This document shows positions 45,505 through 57,011 of a stretch of 64,000 bases of DNA, piece after piece. The translations under genes were made by a program, and so were the position numbers. This DNA is from Acheta domesticus (taxonomy: Eukaryota > Arthropoda > Insecta > Orthoptera > Gryllidae), in contig JAHLJT010000631.1 in the NCBI GenBank assembly GCA_031308135.1, forward strand, positions 228,432,636 through 228,496,635. The letters run 5' to 3'. Every line of letters starts with the position of its first letter. Positions within the stretch are counted from its first letter, which is position 1. The notes beneath the pieces are model-generated. The model saw nothing but the letters and a program-made list of their open reading frames with translations, was not told the DNA's origin and made no database searches.

Positions 45505-46195
45505 AAGCTGAAGTCAAAAGATGAAGTCGATAGCTGAAGTCGATAAAGTAAATGGCTAAAGTTGATTAAGTAGATGGATAATGTCGATAGCTAAAATTGA
45601 TAACTAAAGTCGATAGCAAAAATCGAAATCGAAATTCGATAGCTCAAGTCGATATCTTAAAGTCGATAGCTAATGTCGTTAGATAAAGTCGATAACAAAA
45701 GTCGATAGCTAAAGTTGATATCATAATTCGATATTTAAAGTCGATAATTAATGTCGATAGCTAATATGGATATAGTAGGGAGTTTTTGTACACTCGAATG
45801 TTAAGTACTATCGATCTTCTGCTCATGCGCAATTCAAGTTTTGCATCACTTTGGTACATTTGCGCATCGCAGAAGATCGATAGTACGTAACGTTCGAGGT
45901 GGGAAAAACTCCCTACTATCTTAAGTTGTTAACTTAGTTGGATAGCTCAAGTCGATATCTAAAGTCGATAATTGAAGTCCACAGCTAAAGTCGATTGTAA
46001 AAGTCGATAAAGTCGACTTTTACATTAGCTATCGTTGAAGCTGTTGCAAGCCATTAGCTATCGTTGAAGCTATCCTTTAGCTATAGTTGAAGTCGATAGC
46101 TAAATTCGATTGTAAAAGTCGATAGCTAAAGTCGGTAAATAAAGTCAATAGATTAAGTCAGTAGCTAGATTTGATAGCTAGTCGATAGCTAGGAT
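45505..46195. repeat. Degenerate GTCGATAGCTAA-type satellite, copy 2
   Basis: Counterpart of 26,935-27,620. Confidence 0.85.
45775..45916. mobile_element. Palindromic MITE with TA target duplication, copy 2
   Basis: GTAGGGAGTTTTTG..CTATCGATCTTCTG and CAGAAGATCGATAGTA..AAAACTCCCTAC form near-perfect terminal inverted repeats. TA flanks both ends. Confidence 0.78.
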
Positions 46196-47290
46196 TTGTT
46201 GGAAAAATGAATCTAAATATTTACGCCAAAAGAATCACACAACCCTAGGAAGCGTTATTAAAATCTAATTAGTTAAATAATTCCTAAACGATGCTTTCTT
46301 TGGCATTAAGATTTTTGAATCCGAAGTCCACAAAGAAAGTTTCCTGGCGCCGAAAACTGTAGAACGAGAGCTTCTAGAACATATTTTGCTTGTCCGGCGC
46401 TTTTCGATACTACCCCACATGTTCATAGCCGTTCAGAATCTATAAGTGTATGTGCAATTAATGTGATAACTTGATATTCTAGGCGATTAAATTGCACTTG
46501 TGTACCTATCAGTTCAATAAAAGAGTTAAAAATACTCCAAAGTATAGGGTTATGCCTGCCCGATCCTGCATTTTCGCATGGACAATTTTAAGTAGATTTC
46601 TGGAGAGTAAAAAGCTTTTGTAATATTTTTGTGACTATCAAGGAAAGAGAAATGCTGTCAAGGAAGATCGTATAATTACTTTAAATGGTTTTAAGTGGAA
46701 GTGTGAATTGTTCCAAGAACATGTCTGCGCGTAATACTGAATAAATCTTTATTCAAAATTTGTTTCAATCATCAATTTCGTTGTTTTTACTTTTATTTTA
46801 AATTCTGTAAGTACATTGAAATTTACCTTTTTTAAACAAATATACACGTTTCGTTAACAATTTTCCCTCTTACTATGGAAAAGGAAAGATAGGGAATTTA
46901 ACATGCGAGAGTTCTCGCCCGGGGAGGCTAGTTGAACCTGTGTGTGATCGCGTAAGTTGTAACGCAATCTTTCGTCCGCGGAAATAGATGTAAGAAATTC
47001 GTGTTCCACAAAGTTCCAGTAACTGTGTATTCTAATTGTAATGTAGTCATGAAACAATTGTATATTATATACCTGAACCTGTAACTGTTTAATGTGGACA
47101 GAATAAATATTTTATGCGAAATACGTATCCTCATCATATGAACAACAGCGGAGAGTCTTGAACCTGCACTCCGTCAACACCGCCCAACTTAGCTATCTTA
47201 AGGCTTCAGATTGTTTGTTCAATAACCAAAAATTCATATATTCCACTTCTCCTCAAAAGTACATAACGGTCTTAACAGTAGTTCTAGAAA
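46195..47290. other. Unassigned DNA of block copy 2
   Basis: Counterpart of 27,620-28,735. Nothing recognised. Confidence 0.4.
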
Positions 47291-47900
47291 GGCGCCAAAA
47301 AGTTTATTTTTTCAATTTTCGAAGCATCAGGGATTTCAAAGAAAATGAGACCTGTACCTCTTTAGCGTTCTTTACTCTAAGGTCAACATGTAATAAAAAA
47401 ATATGCTTTTAGAAAAAAAATGGTTTATGTTTGACGCAAAATTACACAAAAAGTACTCCCATTTTTTAAAAATTGAACATGTTATTTAAAGAGCTGTTTT
47501 TCATAAACATATTTCCATTAACAAAAATGTTTATCTTCATAATTGCAGTTGTGGGAAGACACCGAAACATTTTGAATTTTTGCAGTTTTTAAAAATTTGA
47601 ATATTCAACGAATGTAATATCTGCAACATTATCGTCAGCGCCCTACACATCATCTGAGGTCAAAATTTAATCAAAAAAATTTGTGCCGTTTTTTGAGAGA
47701 AAAGTACTCAAATTCTCGAAAAATTGTGCACCTTATTTCAAAATCTACCTTTAGCAACACATTTTCTTAAAAAAAGTTCAAACTTTTTAGAGGTCTTCCT
47801 ATAACGAATATTATATTCAGAGATTTTTTCTTTTAAAGAAATATGTTTCGTAAAGATAGGTTTTGAAATAAGGTCATGTACAATTTTTCAAAAATTTGAG
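47290..47900 (-). repeat. Interspersed non-coding repeat family, copy c'
   Basis: Counterpart of 28,735-29,400. Confidence 0.5.
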
Positions 47901-48375
47901 TTTTACAAAAGATGATGTCTGAGATGTGTTAATTCGGAGAGAAATTGCGAAAAGAGAAAAGTGTAATTTATATTTAATACATTCTCAGATGACTTAGTAA
48001 CGAGCCTCCAATAAAGTTAAAGTAATTCAATACTTCTCCATTCACCAGATCCGAACATCTTACCTCGAGCTTGCAGAAAAGCAGACACCTCTCTCAGTGT
48101 CAACAGTTTCAAATTTGGAGCAGCAGTCAAAAGGTTGTCCGTTCCAAATGCAATCTTTCAGCAGTTTTTCACATGGCCATTTCACCTGATACAAAGATAA
48201 TCGACATTAAACTGAATGTACAAAAGAACGCTAATTACTCTCTTTTTCATTATAATTTACAAAGACATTGGGAGAGGAAACTTTTAACATGAACACTCAT
48301 ATAACATGAACACTCATTCACCCGATCTGCATATATTTCACAAAGACAGTTTTTCACAGGTACAACATATTCTAG

Positions 48376-48670
48376 CACTCGTGAGTAGCTCATTGGTTAA
48401 CGTGCTCGCTGTCCATGACGAGACCCCGGGTTAGTTTCCCGGTCGGGCAAGATTATAGTGTGCGTTTTCCTCGCAGTGTAGTATCTGTATCTGTAGCTCC
48501 TCGCAGTGGAGTATCTGTTGCTGTGTGACGATGAGAAAACAAGAACAAGGCGCAACGTGGGTATGTCTTCGTGTTAACCACACGTGTCCTTTAACACATG
48601 GCCACGAGGCGGGTCGTTGCTGGTAGGCCCAGGCCAGTAACGGTCTGTCGTGCCAAGTACAAACTCTAAA
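48376..48670 (+). mobile_element. tRNA-derived SINE, family 1, in block copy 2
   Basis: Counterpart of the SINE at 29,862, with the same box A and box B region sequences. Confidence 0.7.
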
Positions 48671-48674
48671 TTGA

Positions 48675-49440
48675 CATACTCTAAAATATGTTCTATCCTG
48701 GCGGCAAGTACATCAAAAGTTAAAATGTCAGTGCAAATAAAATCAATTTTACATGCACTGCCTCTCAAGGAAAACAAATTTATGTACAATTCTTGAGGTT
48801 AATTTTGAAATGTTTCAATGTTCATTATGTTTGAAGAAACTTTCTCTGCAATGTTTCTACTGAATATACTAATTTGCGAAACTGAATAATCCATGTCTCT
48901 AAATTTTGCGAGAACTAAAGCGCATAATCGGGAAAATACAATACCCTTTCTAACAGATTACACAATATTGTTGGGCAGTTAGAATCCTTAAAAATAAAAG
49001 GGCTATTCCATCGTTACGGGCGTGACTCGTACATGGATACAAACAATAAAAAGTCTGGGAAATACATGTAAATTAATTTATTTACATAAGACTTTTACAC
49101 TTTCTATTATAACTTACAATAGGAATACACAAAAGCAAAACATCATCACTTTTCATTCAAAGTAACTACAAATAACGGAAGTAAATGCATTACCTCGCGT
49201 TACGGTCGTGACAGCAAGTAGCCTTCAATTATCATCTTGTTGCAGAAACTAAAAATTCTCATCTCTACACAATATTTGTGGAGCAATAATTTTTTCAGTG
49301 AAAATAGTAGATATTAATGATTAATTAATTATAATTACATGACCTTAATATTTTAAAAAATTCCACAAAAATAGCTTTATGATAGTGACGTTACGGTTGT
49401 ATCAAGTCAAATTTGTGAACTTCAATCTTAGATTGTATAA
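48675..49440. other. Unassigned A/T-rich DNA of block copy 2
   Basis: Counterpart of 30,170-30,935. No recognisable feature. Confidence 0.4.
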
Positions 49441-49455
49441 ATGCAAGTTAAAATG

Positions 49456-49687
49456 ATCTTGGATGTCCGGGTGACGCCGCGTCGCTGGCTGAGTTGCCGA
49501 CGCTTCGATCGCCAAGTCGCCATCTTCCTCAGGGCTGTATGCGTCAGGCTGTACGAATCAGGTTGATTGCACAAACAGCCCTGAGGAAGATCGCGACTTG
49601 ACGATAGAAACGTCAGCAACTAAGCCTGCGATGCGGCGTCACCCGGACAGCCAAGATCATGAATTTGGCTGCGGAAGCCTACATCAC
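49456..49687. mobile_element. Inverted-dimer retroelement end with 13-bp target duplication, copy 2
   Basis: Same 232-bp structure as 30,953-31,184, flanked by GCAAGTTAAAATG at 49,443-49,455 and 49,688-49,700. Confidence 0.65.
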
Positions 49688-50042
49688 GCAAGTTAAAATG
49701 TTCAGAAAATAAATAATACTAGTACTGGTGTGTCACCACCTTACCCGCCTACCATCAGGGTCAGGCGACTGACTTCGCGTGACCTTGTTTGCCTTGTGCT
49801 AGTCCTTTCGCACTACGCACTCTAGGGTTTTGGGTTCGTATATCTAATCAAAATAGAAGAAATATCAAGTACACTTCGAGTAATTGAGAGCTTCTATTTA
49901 ACTATTTAAGGCCTTGTTACAATTTCTATTAATTGCTATTCTAGTTTTAACTAGATATCATCAAAAATTTAAGCAATTATACCATCTTTGACATAGAATA
50001 CAAGTAACACACAATATTACCCTGAAAAATAAACACATACAA

Positions 50043-51113
50043 TAGAAATATACCCTTATTTACAACAGGATATCTTCCCTTAGGAACACTGTTAGCAAAA
50101 AAAATGCAGTCATTTACAAAGACACAAAATTCTTGAATGTATTTACTCCCTTGGAGTATAAACACACAATTCGTTAGCAAAGACTAATCTGAGTAATATT
50201 ATTACACCTCAATTTAAACGAAAGTGAAATAAAACCCTTCAATTTCTAGCAACATTCACTTAATATTACAATTGTTCGTTAACTATTATACCTTTAACAT
50301 AAGGGTGCAGTCGACTTTTCTATTTCCAATTTACGACAGTCCAAAACCTTCACACTTCCCCATGCTCCTTAATCTTCAACCTAGGTCGCAATGCTGCATC
50401 CCCACGTATTAAATCCAGGTATCCCAAAGACCGATTCAAAACACCGTAATCCTCCATTACTGTCAATCGATCAAACTGAAACAATCTTCAACCTAGCTTC
50501 ATTTAATTTAGCACTATTATTACATTCTTGCGAGTTATATAAACCACTGCTTATGGATGGCCAATCCCAAAAAGTTAATAACTGTGTACTGCATAATTTA
50601 ACCTCCTCGAAAGACAAGTGTGTCGAACGAGAAGAAATAAATTTTAAAAAATTACGACAGTCCACGTTGAAATTGCAGAGATGCACAATAGTGCCGTGAA
50701 ACGCGTTAATACAAATTTCTATCGGCTGAAAAGTCTGTTCATCCGATTTCAATATTTTACTTCTACAACGTATAATTCCGAACATAACGGAAACAGTACG
50801 CAGGTTCCCGATGACTCGCAAATCCAATGTTCTAGTCTCCGAGGTCACGCCTGCTCGCTCTGGCGACGTCAGCGGTGCGTCGTACACTCCGAATGGCCTC
50901 GCTCCGAGATCAGCTCCCGTTGCATCGAAGTATTTCGTCGAAGGTTCAGGTTATCATCAAAAAATGCTGTTGGGTTGAATTTGTCCCATTAGAATTTTAT
51001 AGAATATCACTTTCTAAATATACATTAGAAATCTGTATGATTACTCATACTGAAATTGTACTTTCTCTACCAGTATTCGTTTCACATTCATTTATATTCT
51101 TACATTTATATTC
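50043..51113. other. Unassigned host DNA right of block copy 2
   Basis: No feature firmly recognised. A minus-strand open stretch at 50,471-50,887 contains a Cys-containing sequence but no known motif. Confidence 0.35.
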
Positions 51114-51462
51114 TTCGATGGTGTGACGGTTAGCGTGCCGGACTGTCATACCCAAGTTCGCGGGTTCAAACCCGATCGAAGCCGTGGATTTTTAAGGGCG
51201 AAAAAATCCTTCGTACGCCTTCCGCGGAGGGGAAGTAAAGCCGGCTGGCCCATGTTAGTAGATTTACTTGCATGTAAAAGATCCTCAAGCCTAAATGACG
51301 CCTCTGAGCTAAATTCAAATCGCCTGTTTCGTCGCCCGAGATAATACCTTCTTTCTCCGCTAGGTGAAAGGAGCGTAGCGAAATTTGCGTGGTCAGACGG
51401 AAGAGCGGGCCTCATGGCCTGAGTCTCGCCACGTAAAATAAGGCAATTCAATTCAATTCAAT
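51114..51462 (+). mobile_element. tRNA-derived SINE, family 2
   Basis: Box A-like GTGTGACGGTTAGCGTGCCG and box B GGGTTCAAACCC in a tRNA-like head, then a body of about 250 bp (GGCTGGCCCATGTTAGTAG, then CGCCCGAGATAATACC) and a tail of AATTC repeats (AATTCAATTCAATTCAAT). The head looks like a tRNA with a ...GACTGTCAT... anticodon arm, but the acceptor stem is not closed. Sequence differs from family 1. Confidence 0.75.
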
Positions 51463-52071
51463 ATAATCAAATATAAAGAACATTTGCACATACAACAATC
51501 TGTTTTTTAAATCATTTGCAATGGTATCAAACTCCATTACAAGAAGAATCCATTACCTTTATGAAGCTTTTCCAGATGATCGGTACACCAAATCCATACG
51601 TTGTCCACGACGTTGGAAGCAACTTTCAGGCAACTTTCCTTACCAGGCGACTCGCACAAAGTGACCGCGTTTCTTCTTGTTATCGGCGAAATTCCGATGA
51701 ATGCGGAGAAATTCCCTGATTGGTTGTTTTTACTCGAGCATGAAAGACGATGCGCGTTCATTCTGACGTGGCGCTTTCTATTTCGAACTTTTGATAACTA
51801 TATCGCGTACCTGACTAGGCACTCAGCAGAACGTCTGGAATAGGTTTGCTTTGTGACCGCGAGGTAGTGGCTACTGGTGAGAGTCCTTAAATATAAATGA
51901 TGTGCTTATAAGATGTCCAAATAATTTTATATCTAGATAAATGTTAAATTCTTCACGTTATTTAATGTTTAGTTAACAATGCATTTTTGAAAGTTGTTAG
52001 GATAAATAAAACAATATATGATTAAACAAAAATAATTTCAATAATTGAATTTTTAAAGGTACTGTATTTAC
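51463..52071. other. Unassigned intronic DNA
   Basis: Overlapping open stretches occur on both strands at 51,516-51,843 but none shows a domain I recognise. Confidence 0.35.
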
Positions 52072-52190
52072 CAAAATGTCGTTATTTTTCCTTGACTTTG
52101 CTACTTTTATTTCAATGGTATCGTCAGGAACGAGTAGTTTTTGTGACATTCTGCTTGAAATTAACGAAATATTTATAGGTTTCACACCAA
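52072..52190 (-). CDS. Pickpocket-like channel, mid-ectodomain exon
   Basis: A 119-bp exon with acceptor CCATAG and donor GTAAAT on the minus strand. It encodes GVKPINISLISSRMS, then LVPDDTIEIKVAKSRKNNDIL. PPK proteins carry at this place a 'G-hydrophobic-V...' strand followed by 'v.PG..hxhxh....Ts.d.L', shortly before the conserved 'R.C.F..E' segment. It ends in phase 0, and the exon at 915-1,103 begins in phase 0 with exactly the expected next motif, so the two probably belong together despite lying about 51 kb apart. The exon expected just before it must end in phase 1 and was not located. This is the weakest single exon of the set, supported mainly by phase, order and strand. Confidence 0.6.
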
Positions 52191-52840
52191 CTATGGGTTA
52201 CGAAAAAAATTGATTCAATGATATGAAAAATAATTAATTTAATTATAATTATAATTTACCATTAAAAAAGCCAATATTAATATTATTTTCACTTTCTCGC
52301 ACTTCATTTTTACTTACTTTGTAATCTCCATATATTGATATAATGCTTTTTAAGCAATTCACGAAGTTTAACTGAAATTTCTGCAACAATGATGCATTGA
52401 TACTTGACAAGCCCCATTGTTTTTGAACGTCGAGATGGTGGCGGTGATAAGATGGAGCTGTTATTTAGTCGAGTTGGTGGTGGTGTACCTCCTAGGCCGA
52501 CAGCAAGCCCTTCCGTTTGCGGTGAATTTAGCAGCAGTTTTTTATAAATTACTCTTCAGAATGCCCGGAATGCTATATGATGAGAGGTATGCTATATACG
52601 ATTTAATATCTTCAGATCCATAAACATTTACTGCGTGTTGAATAAAAGACCTAGTGGTGCAACAGTATGGCACAGACTTTCCCGTATTAGATTTTTATTT
52701 CCTTGGGTCTGCGCTAGCTATTCGGAAATGCCACATACTCGTGCCAGCTGCCATCTATCGCCGCCCAAAGTACATTTTTATTATCCCGTATAAGTACGTA
52801 CATACAGAGTATATACGTAGTATATGGAAAGTATGTAATG
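52191..52840. other. Unassigned intronic DNA, may hide a PPK exon
   Basis: A minus-strand stretch near 52,620-52,550 (YGSEDIKSYIAYLSSYSIPG) is protein-like, but I cannot place it in the PPK protein. Otherwise nothing recognised. Confidence 0.3.
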
Positions 52841-54175
52841 CTGCGCGAAACAACGTTGGATTTTCGGCCGAAAAAAATTATTGCCGGGTCCTGATAACGA
52901 AAAAGTGGATAAATCCAGTTGCAAAATTAAGAAAAAATCACTAGCACGTGGTGCAGCCAGAAACCCTATTTTGTGGGCCCTTGAAACCGAAAAACCAATT
53001 GAAAGCAAAACGTCTGTCCGTCCATCTGTCTGTGAACAACGCTAGTGACTAAACAGTTCAGTCATGTTTCTCCAAAATTGATACTCCCCGATCGATTTGA
53101 ATGATCTCCCGGCCCCTTGAATTTAAAACCGATATTTTAATTCTCGAGGGTACTTTATATGAAGCCCCTGGACATTTTCAAAAATATGGCGCCAACAATT
53201 TTAACTAAATTTCGTTGTTGGATAGTCTGTCATTTAAGAGAATGGCTTAGGTCTCATGTCGGTTGAAAACTGAATTTTCGAAAATTGCAAACGTTTGATT
53301 TTTTGTCGGCGTCTTCCTCCAACTATAAAATTGCAGATAGAGATTTTTCCTGCAAATAAAATTTCTTCTCCAAAGTGAGTTATTTCATTGTCATGTACAT
53401 TTTTTTAACATTTTAGTAGTTTTTGCATAATATTGTGTGCAATATGTGCAATTTAAAAAAAATACAAAAACAAGATTTTCTCAAACGGCTCAAACTTTTT
53501 TCTTTAAACTTTTGGTAGGAATTGTACTAAATGTACACTATGAGATGACATAAAATACGTTTAGCTCTATTCTTTTGTTTTTTTCAAAAATTGCAAAAGT
53601 TTAATTTTTTTGACTTAACTCTTACGTCGTTAATATTTATATTAGCGTGATTTGTTGACATTATTACATTAATGAGTACATAGGCTTTAAATTATGTTAA
53701 GTATAGTTTCTCGAGAACTCAACCGTTTTCTGTGAAAACTAGCTCAAAATTCCTCATTTCCAGAAACGCTCAAACATTTTCTCATAAAGGGTTCCAATTT
53801 GTTTCTTCAAACTTTTGGAGTGGATAGTGCTAATTGCACTCTTTAATATGACGTAAAGTTTATTTTGAGGAACTTTTTTGTTTTTTCAAAAATTATATAT
53901 ATGTAATTTTTTTAAAGGATCTCTCACATCTTTAATATTCACATTACCACCAATTTGTAAACATTATTATATTTGTGAGAGTAAGTGCTTGAAATAACTT
54001 CAAATAAAACATTTTGAAAACTCAAATATTTTCTGTGAAAAAGAGCTTCAAATTTCGCATTTTTAGTAGCGTTAAAACGACATTTTCTTAAAAACTGCTA
54101 CAAATTTTTGAAACAAAATTGCCATTTAAGACGAGGTTTTTTGTGTTCTTTAATATTCTAAAATTCATATTTCCG
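52840..54175 (+). repeat. Interspersed non-coding repeat family, longest copy, with about 310-bp inner repeats
   Basis: Starts near TTTTCGGCCGAAAAAAATTA. It includes CCTATTTTGTGGGCCCTTGA and AAAGCAAAACGTCTGTCCGT, then a region of tandem, diverged monomers beginning near 53,470, 53,783 and 54,083 (each 'TTTCT.A.A..GG.TC.AA...TTT' followed by 'ACTTTTGG.....TAGTGCTAA'). The same parts occur at 61,550-62,470. No coding potential. Function and class unknown. Confidence 0.7.
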
Positions 54176-54954
54176 TTTACCGTTAGGAAAGTGAAAAATT
54201 AAGAAAATGTTTAAAAAAATGTACTTTGGTACCAAAAAAAGAGAGAAAAATTAGGAGTGGAGGAAATTATATATTGAATAGATCGCTCCTTTCCTGTATT
54301 AATGAAAAGCTACGAAATTTGCATTGTTTGAAATTCCTGACTAGAATGGAAACGGGAAGATGGCCTAATGCGCATCTTCTCAAATTGGTGGCAAGGCAAG
54401 TGCTACAGTAAGATGGCGGAGCTTTGAGATTGCGTTACTTTGTGTTGCGAGATCCTGCTTGATCTGTAATAGTGTTAATACCAACGAAATAACGATTATT
54501 ACCAATTGTAAGTATTTAGTGAACTTTCTTATCTACTAGCTGAACCCGTGCGATTACATACTTCGAAAGTACAGCTGTAGAAAAGTTACCGCAAAAAGTA
54601 TTTCATTTCAAGATCTTTAGATGTACATGGATAGCAAATTCTTATTTTATCGTAATGAATGAGATGTTTAATGTCATCACTGAAATTTTAATGTTAAATA
54701 TGTAATGTGTGTACATATCGTTTGTTTTCAGATTACTAATCATAATTGGACGACCGACGAGACGTTTGTACATTTTTGTTATTTTGAACTGACATGTAAA
54801 ATGTTTGATAGACATTTTGGTTAATGATGTTGATGAAATAGAGATGAGATGTATGTAATTTCATTTTGTTGTAAGCTGAATTATTTGTGTGATTAATGTT
54901 CTGTAAGTTGTTAGTATTTTTTTTAAACACATTTGTTGCGTCTTTGCGCAACGC

Positions 54955-55650
54955 GTCTCGAAAGCCCTTGGTTGGGCGTTGAGCGCGGAGTAATCCTCCA
55001 TTAATTTATCAACGCTCTCTGTACTCCACATGGCGATACATTAAGGCTAAATGTACCGAAAAAAACTTGTAGGAAATTCAATAGATCGCAGCACCATCAG
55101 CAGGAATTTACTTTACCGATAACGTCTGAACAAATTGTCCGATTTTCGATCTGTAAACGGCATTTGACTCCTGTTTATAATAGAATTTACGCTACGAAGC
55201 CCTTTTTCCAAAAAAAAACTGGCAGAAATTCGATTTTTAATTTTTTTTTCTCGTACTTCCGGGAACAATTTCAAAAATGTGGGTTTATAGCGCGATGGCG
55301 ACACGTTTCCAACGCCGTGTCAAACATGCAAATCGGATAAATAGGAGCGACCGAAAGTGAAATTTCGAAAAACACCTCACCCCACTCCCCCTTCCCCTTC
55401 ACGCCGCCGTGGCATCCGCTCCTTGTGGGCCGCGCGGCGCGGCCAAGCCGGCGGCCCGAGCAACGAGACGGCGCGGCGACAGACTTTCGGGGGCAGCAAG
55501 CCAGGCACCCCGTCACTTCGCACCTCAAGATATTTTTTCCCCACATAGGAAACTAGTGATGATAGGGGCAAACGGTCTCGTATCATCTTTAATAGTAGTA
55601 TAAAACTATTATCTTATTCACATATTCCATCTTCCTTCGAATACCATCAT
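54955..55650. other. Interior of the TIR element with a GC-rich pocket
   Basis: GC-rich at 55,380-55,540 with no recognised gene. The sequence at about 55,095-55,312 is a diverged direct copy of about 55,790-56,010 (shared GATTTTCGATCTGTAAACGG-like and TATAGCGCGATGGCGACACG-like blocks). Confidence 0.45.
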
Positions 55651-55989
55651 AAGAATGTCTGAGGTATCATTCAAAACACCGATCCCGCTTTGGTACCGAT
55701 TTCAAAAAAAATTGAACTTATTGCGTAAATATCACCCATATTCCATCTCCTCACATCGTATTTGAGATATATTTTACTTCTAAGATCTTCCATTACCATT
55801 TCACTACCGGAAAGAACAAGCAGAGATAACGCAAGAGCTCTTTTATCCTACGACTCGATTTTTCATTTCAAAACGGCGTTTGTCACCTTGATAGAATTCA
55901 CCTGGTTAATCCTTTTCCCAGTAAAATAGCCGAATCGAATTTTTAAAATGTTTTTATACTTTCGGACAAATTTGAAAAAGTGGTAAAAT

Positions 55990-57011
55990 AGCGCGATGAC
56001 ATTGCACGCCTTCTGTACAAGCTCGGAGTGGCACAATACGACCCCCAACATTGGAGGCTGTTCATCGACAGCAGCAAGCGCTCACTGAAATGTGTTTTGC
56101 TGCACAATGGCAACCTGTATGCCTCTGTACCACTGGCGCACTCAACTACACTGAAGGAGAAGTATGAATCCGTGAAATATGTTCTGGAAAAAATTCGTTA
56201 TGATCACCATCAGTGGTACATTTGTGTGGATTTGAAAATGGTGAACATTTTGTTGAGACAATCAGAGTTCACCAAGTACCCCTGTTTCCTGTGCATGTGG
56301 GACAGCAGGGACAGGGCTCATCATTACACAATGAAGGACTGGCCTCCTAGGGAGGACTTGGTACCCAGCAGATCAAACATCATCAACAACCCTCTTGTGG
56401 AAAGAGACAAGATCATCTTCCCTCCATTGCACATTAAGCTTGGGTTGATGAAGCAATTCACCAAAGCTCTAGACAAAGATGGCGACTGCTACATGTACTT
56501 ATGCGAGGTTTTTCCCCGATTGACCACTGAGAAGCTGAAAGCTGGCATCTTTGATGGGCCACAAATCCGTCAGCTCATCAGAGATACACAGTTCGAAACA
56601 CACATGAATGAAGTAGAACTGGAAACATGGAAGGCATTTATTGTAGTTGTAAAAAACTTTCTCGGCAACCAGAAGGCCACTAACTGCGTTGAACTGGTAA
56701 ACAATATGCTGACTGCTTTCAGAAACCTCGGATGCAACATGAGCATCAAAATGCATTACCTTTTCTTACACTTGGATCACTTTCCTAACAACCTTGGCTC
56801 CATGAGTGATGAACAGGGAGAGCATTTTCATCAGGAGATCAAGGAAATGGAGAACTGATATCAAGGTCGCTGGAATGCAATAATGATGGCAGATTACTGT
56901 TGGAATCTCCATAGAGACATCCCTGCTGTCGTCCATTCCCGGACCTCAAAGGTCCACTCCCGGACGTTATTCCATAAGTGTTGCACAGTGGCCAAACAGT
57001 GGACTATTTAA
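55990..57011 (+). pseudogene. Transposase-like gene of unnamed family with in-frame stop
   Basis: The frame is open from about 55,990 (RDDIARLLYKLGVAQYDPQH) and encodes WRLFIDSSKRSLKCVLLHNG, a zinc-binding-like FLCMWDSRDRAHHY, then FPPLHIKLGLMKQFTKALDK, GIFDGPQIRQLI and MSDEQGEHFHQEIKEMEN. A TGA at 56,856-56,858 stops it, but the same frame continues after the stop with YQGRWNAIMMADYCWNLHRD to a TAA at 57,009. Multi-copy genes of this kind are common in arthropod and other animal genomes and behave like mobile-element genes. Conserved acidic residues (D in FIDSS, CVDLK, MSDEQGE) would suit a DDE-type nuclease, which is inference. There is no ATG near the 5' end; the start is lost or lies in an upstream exon. 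A GTG at 56,028 is not a credible start. Confidence 0.7.

Larger units (their letters stand above)
37959..50042 (+). repeat. 12 kb block, copy 2 (direct repeat of 19,651-31,539)
   Basis: Same content as block copy 1 in the same order, about 195 bp longer overall because its minisatellite array is longer. The left edge abuts the virus-like segment with no N and little or no microhomology (AATTATC occurs near both left edges). The right edge runs into host DNA that leads to the PPK exon at 52,072. Confidence 0.93.

Noticed and set aside
44747..45537. Long repetitive ORFs of about 200-256 codons on both strands
   Set aside because: They are produced by the 30-bp minisatellite, which lacks stops in several frames. 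Copy 1 of the same array is full of frameshifts and no start, signal or domain supports a protein.
51516..51843. Overlapping 67-80 codon ORFs at 51.5-51.8 kb
   Set aside because: Protein-like in places, but no motif, splice context or consistent frame could be defended.
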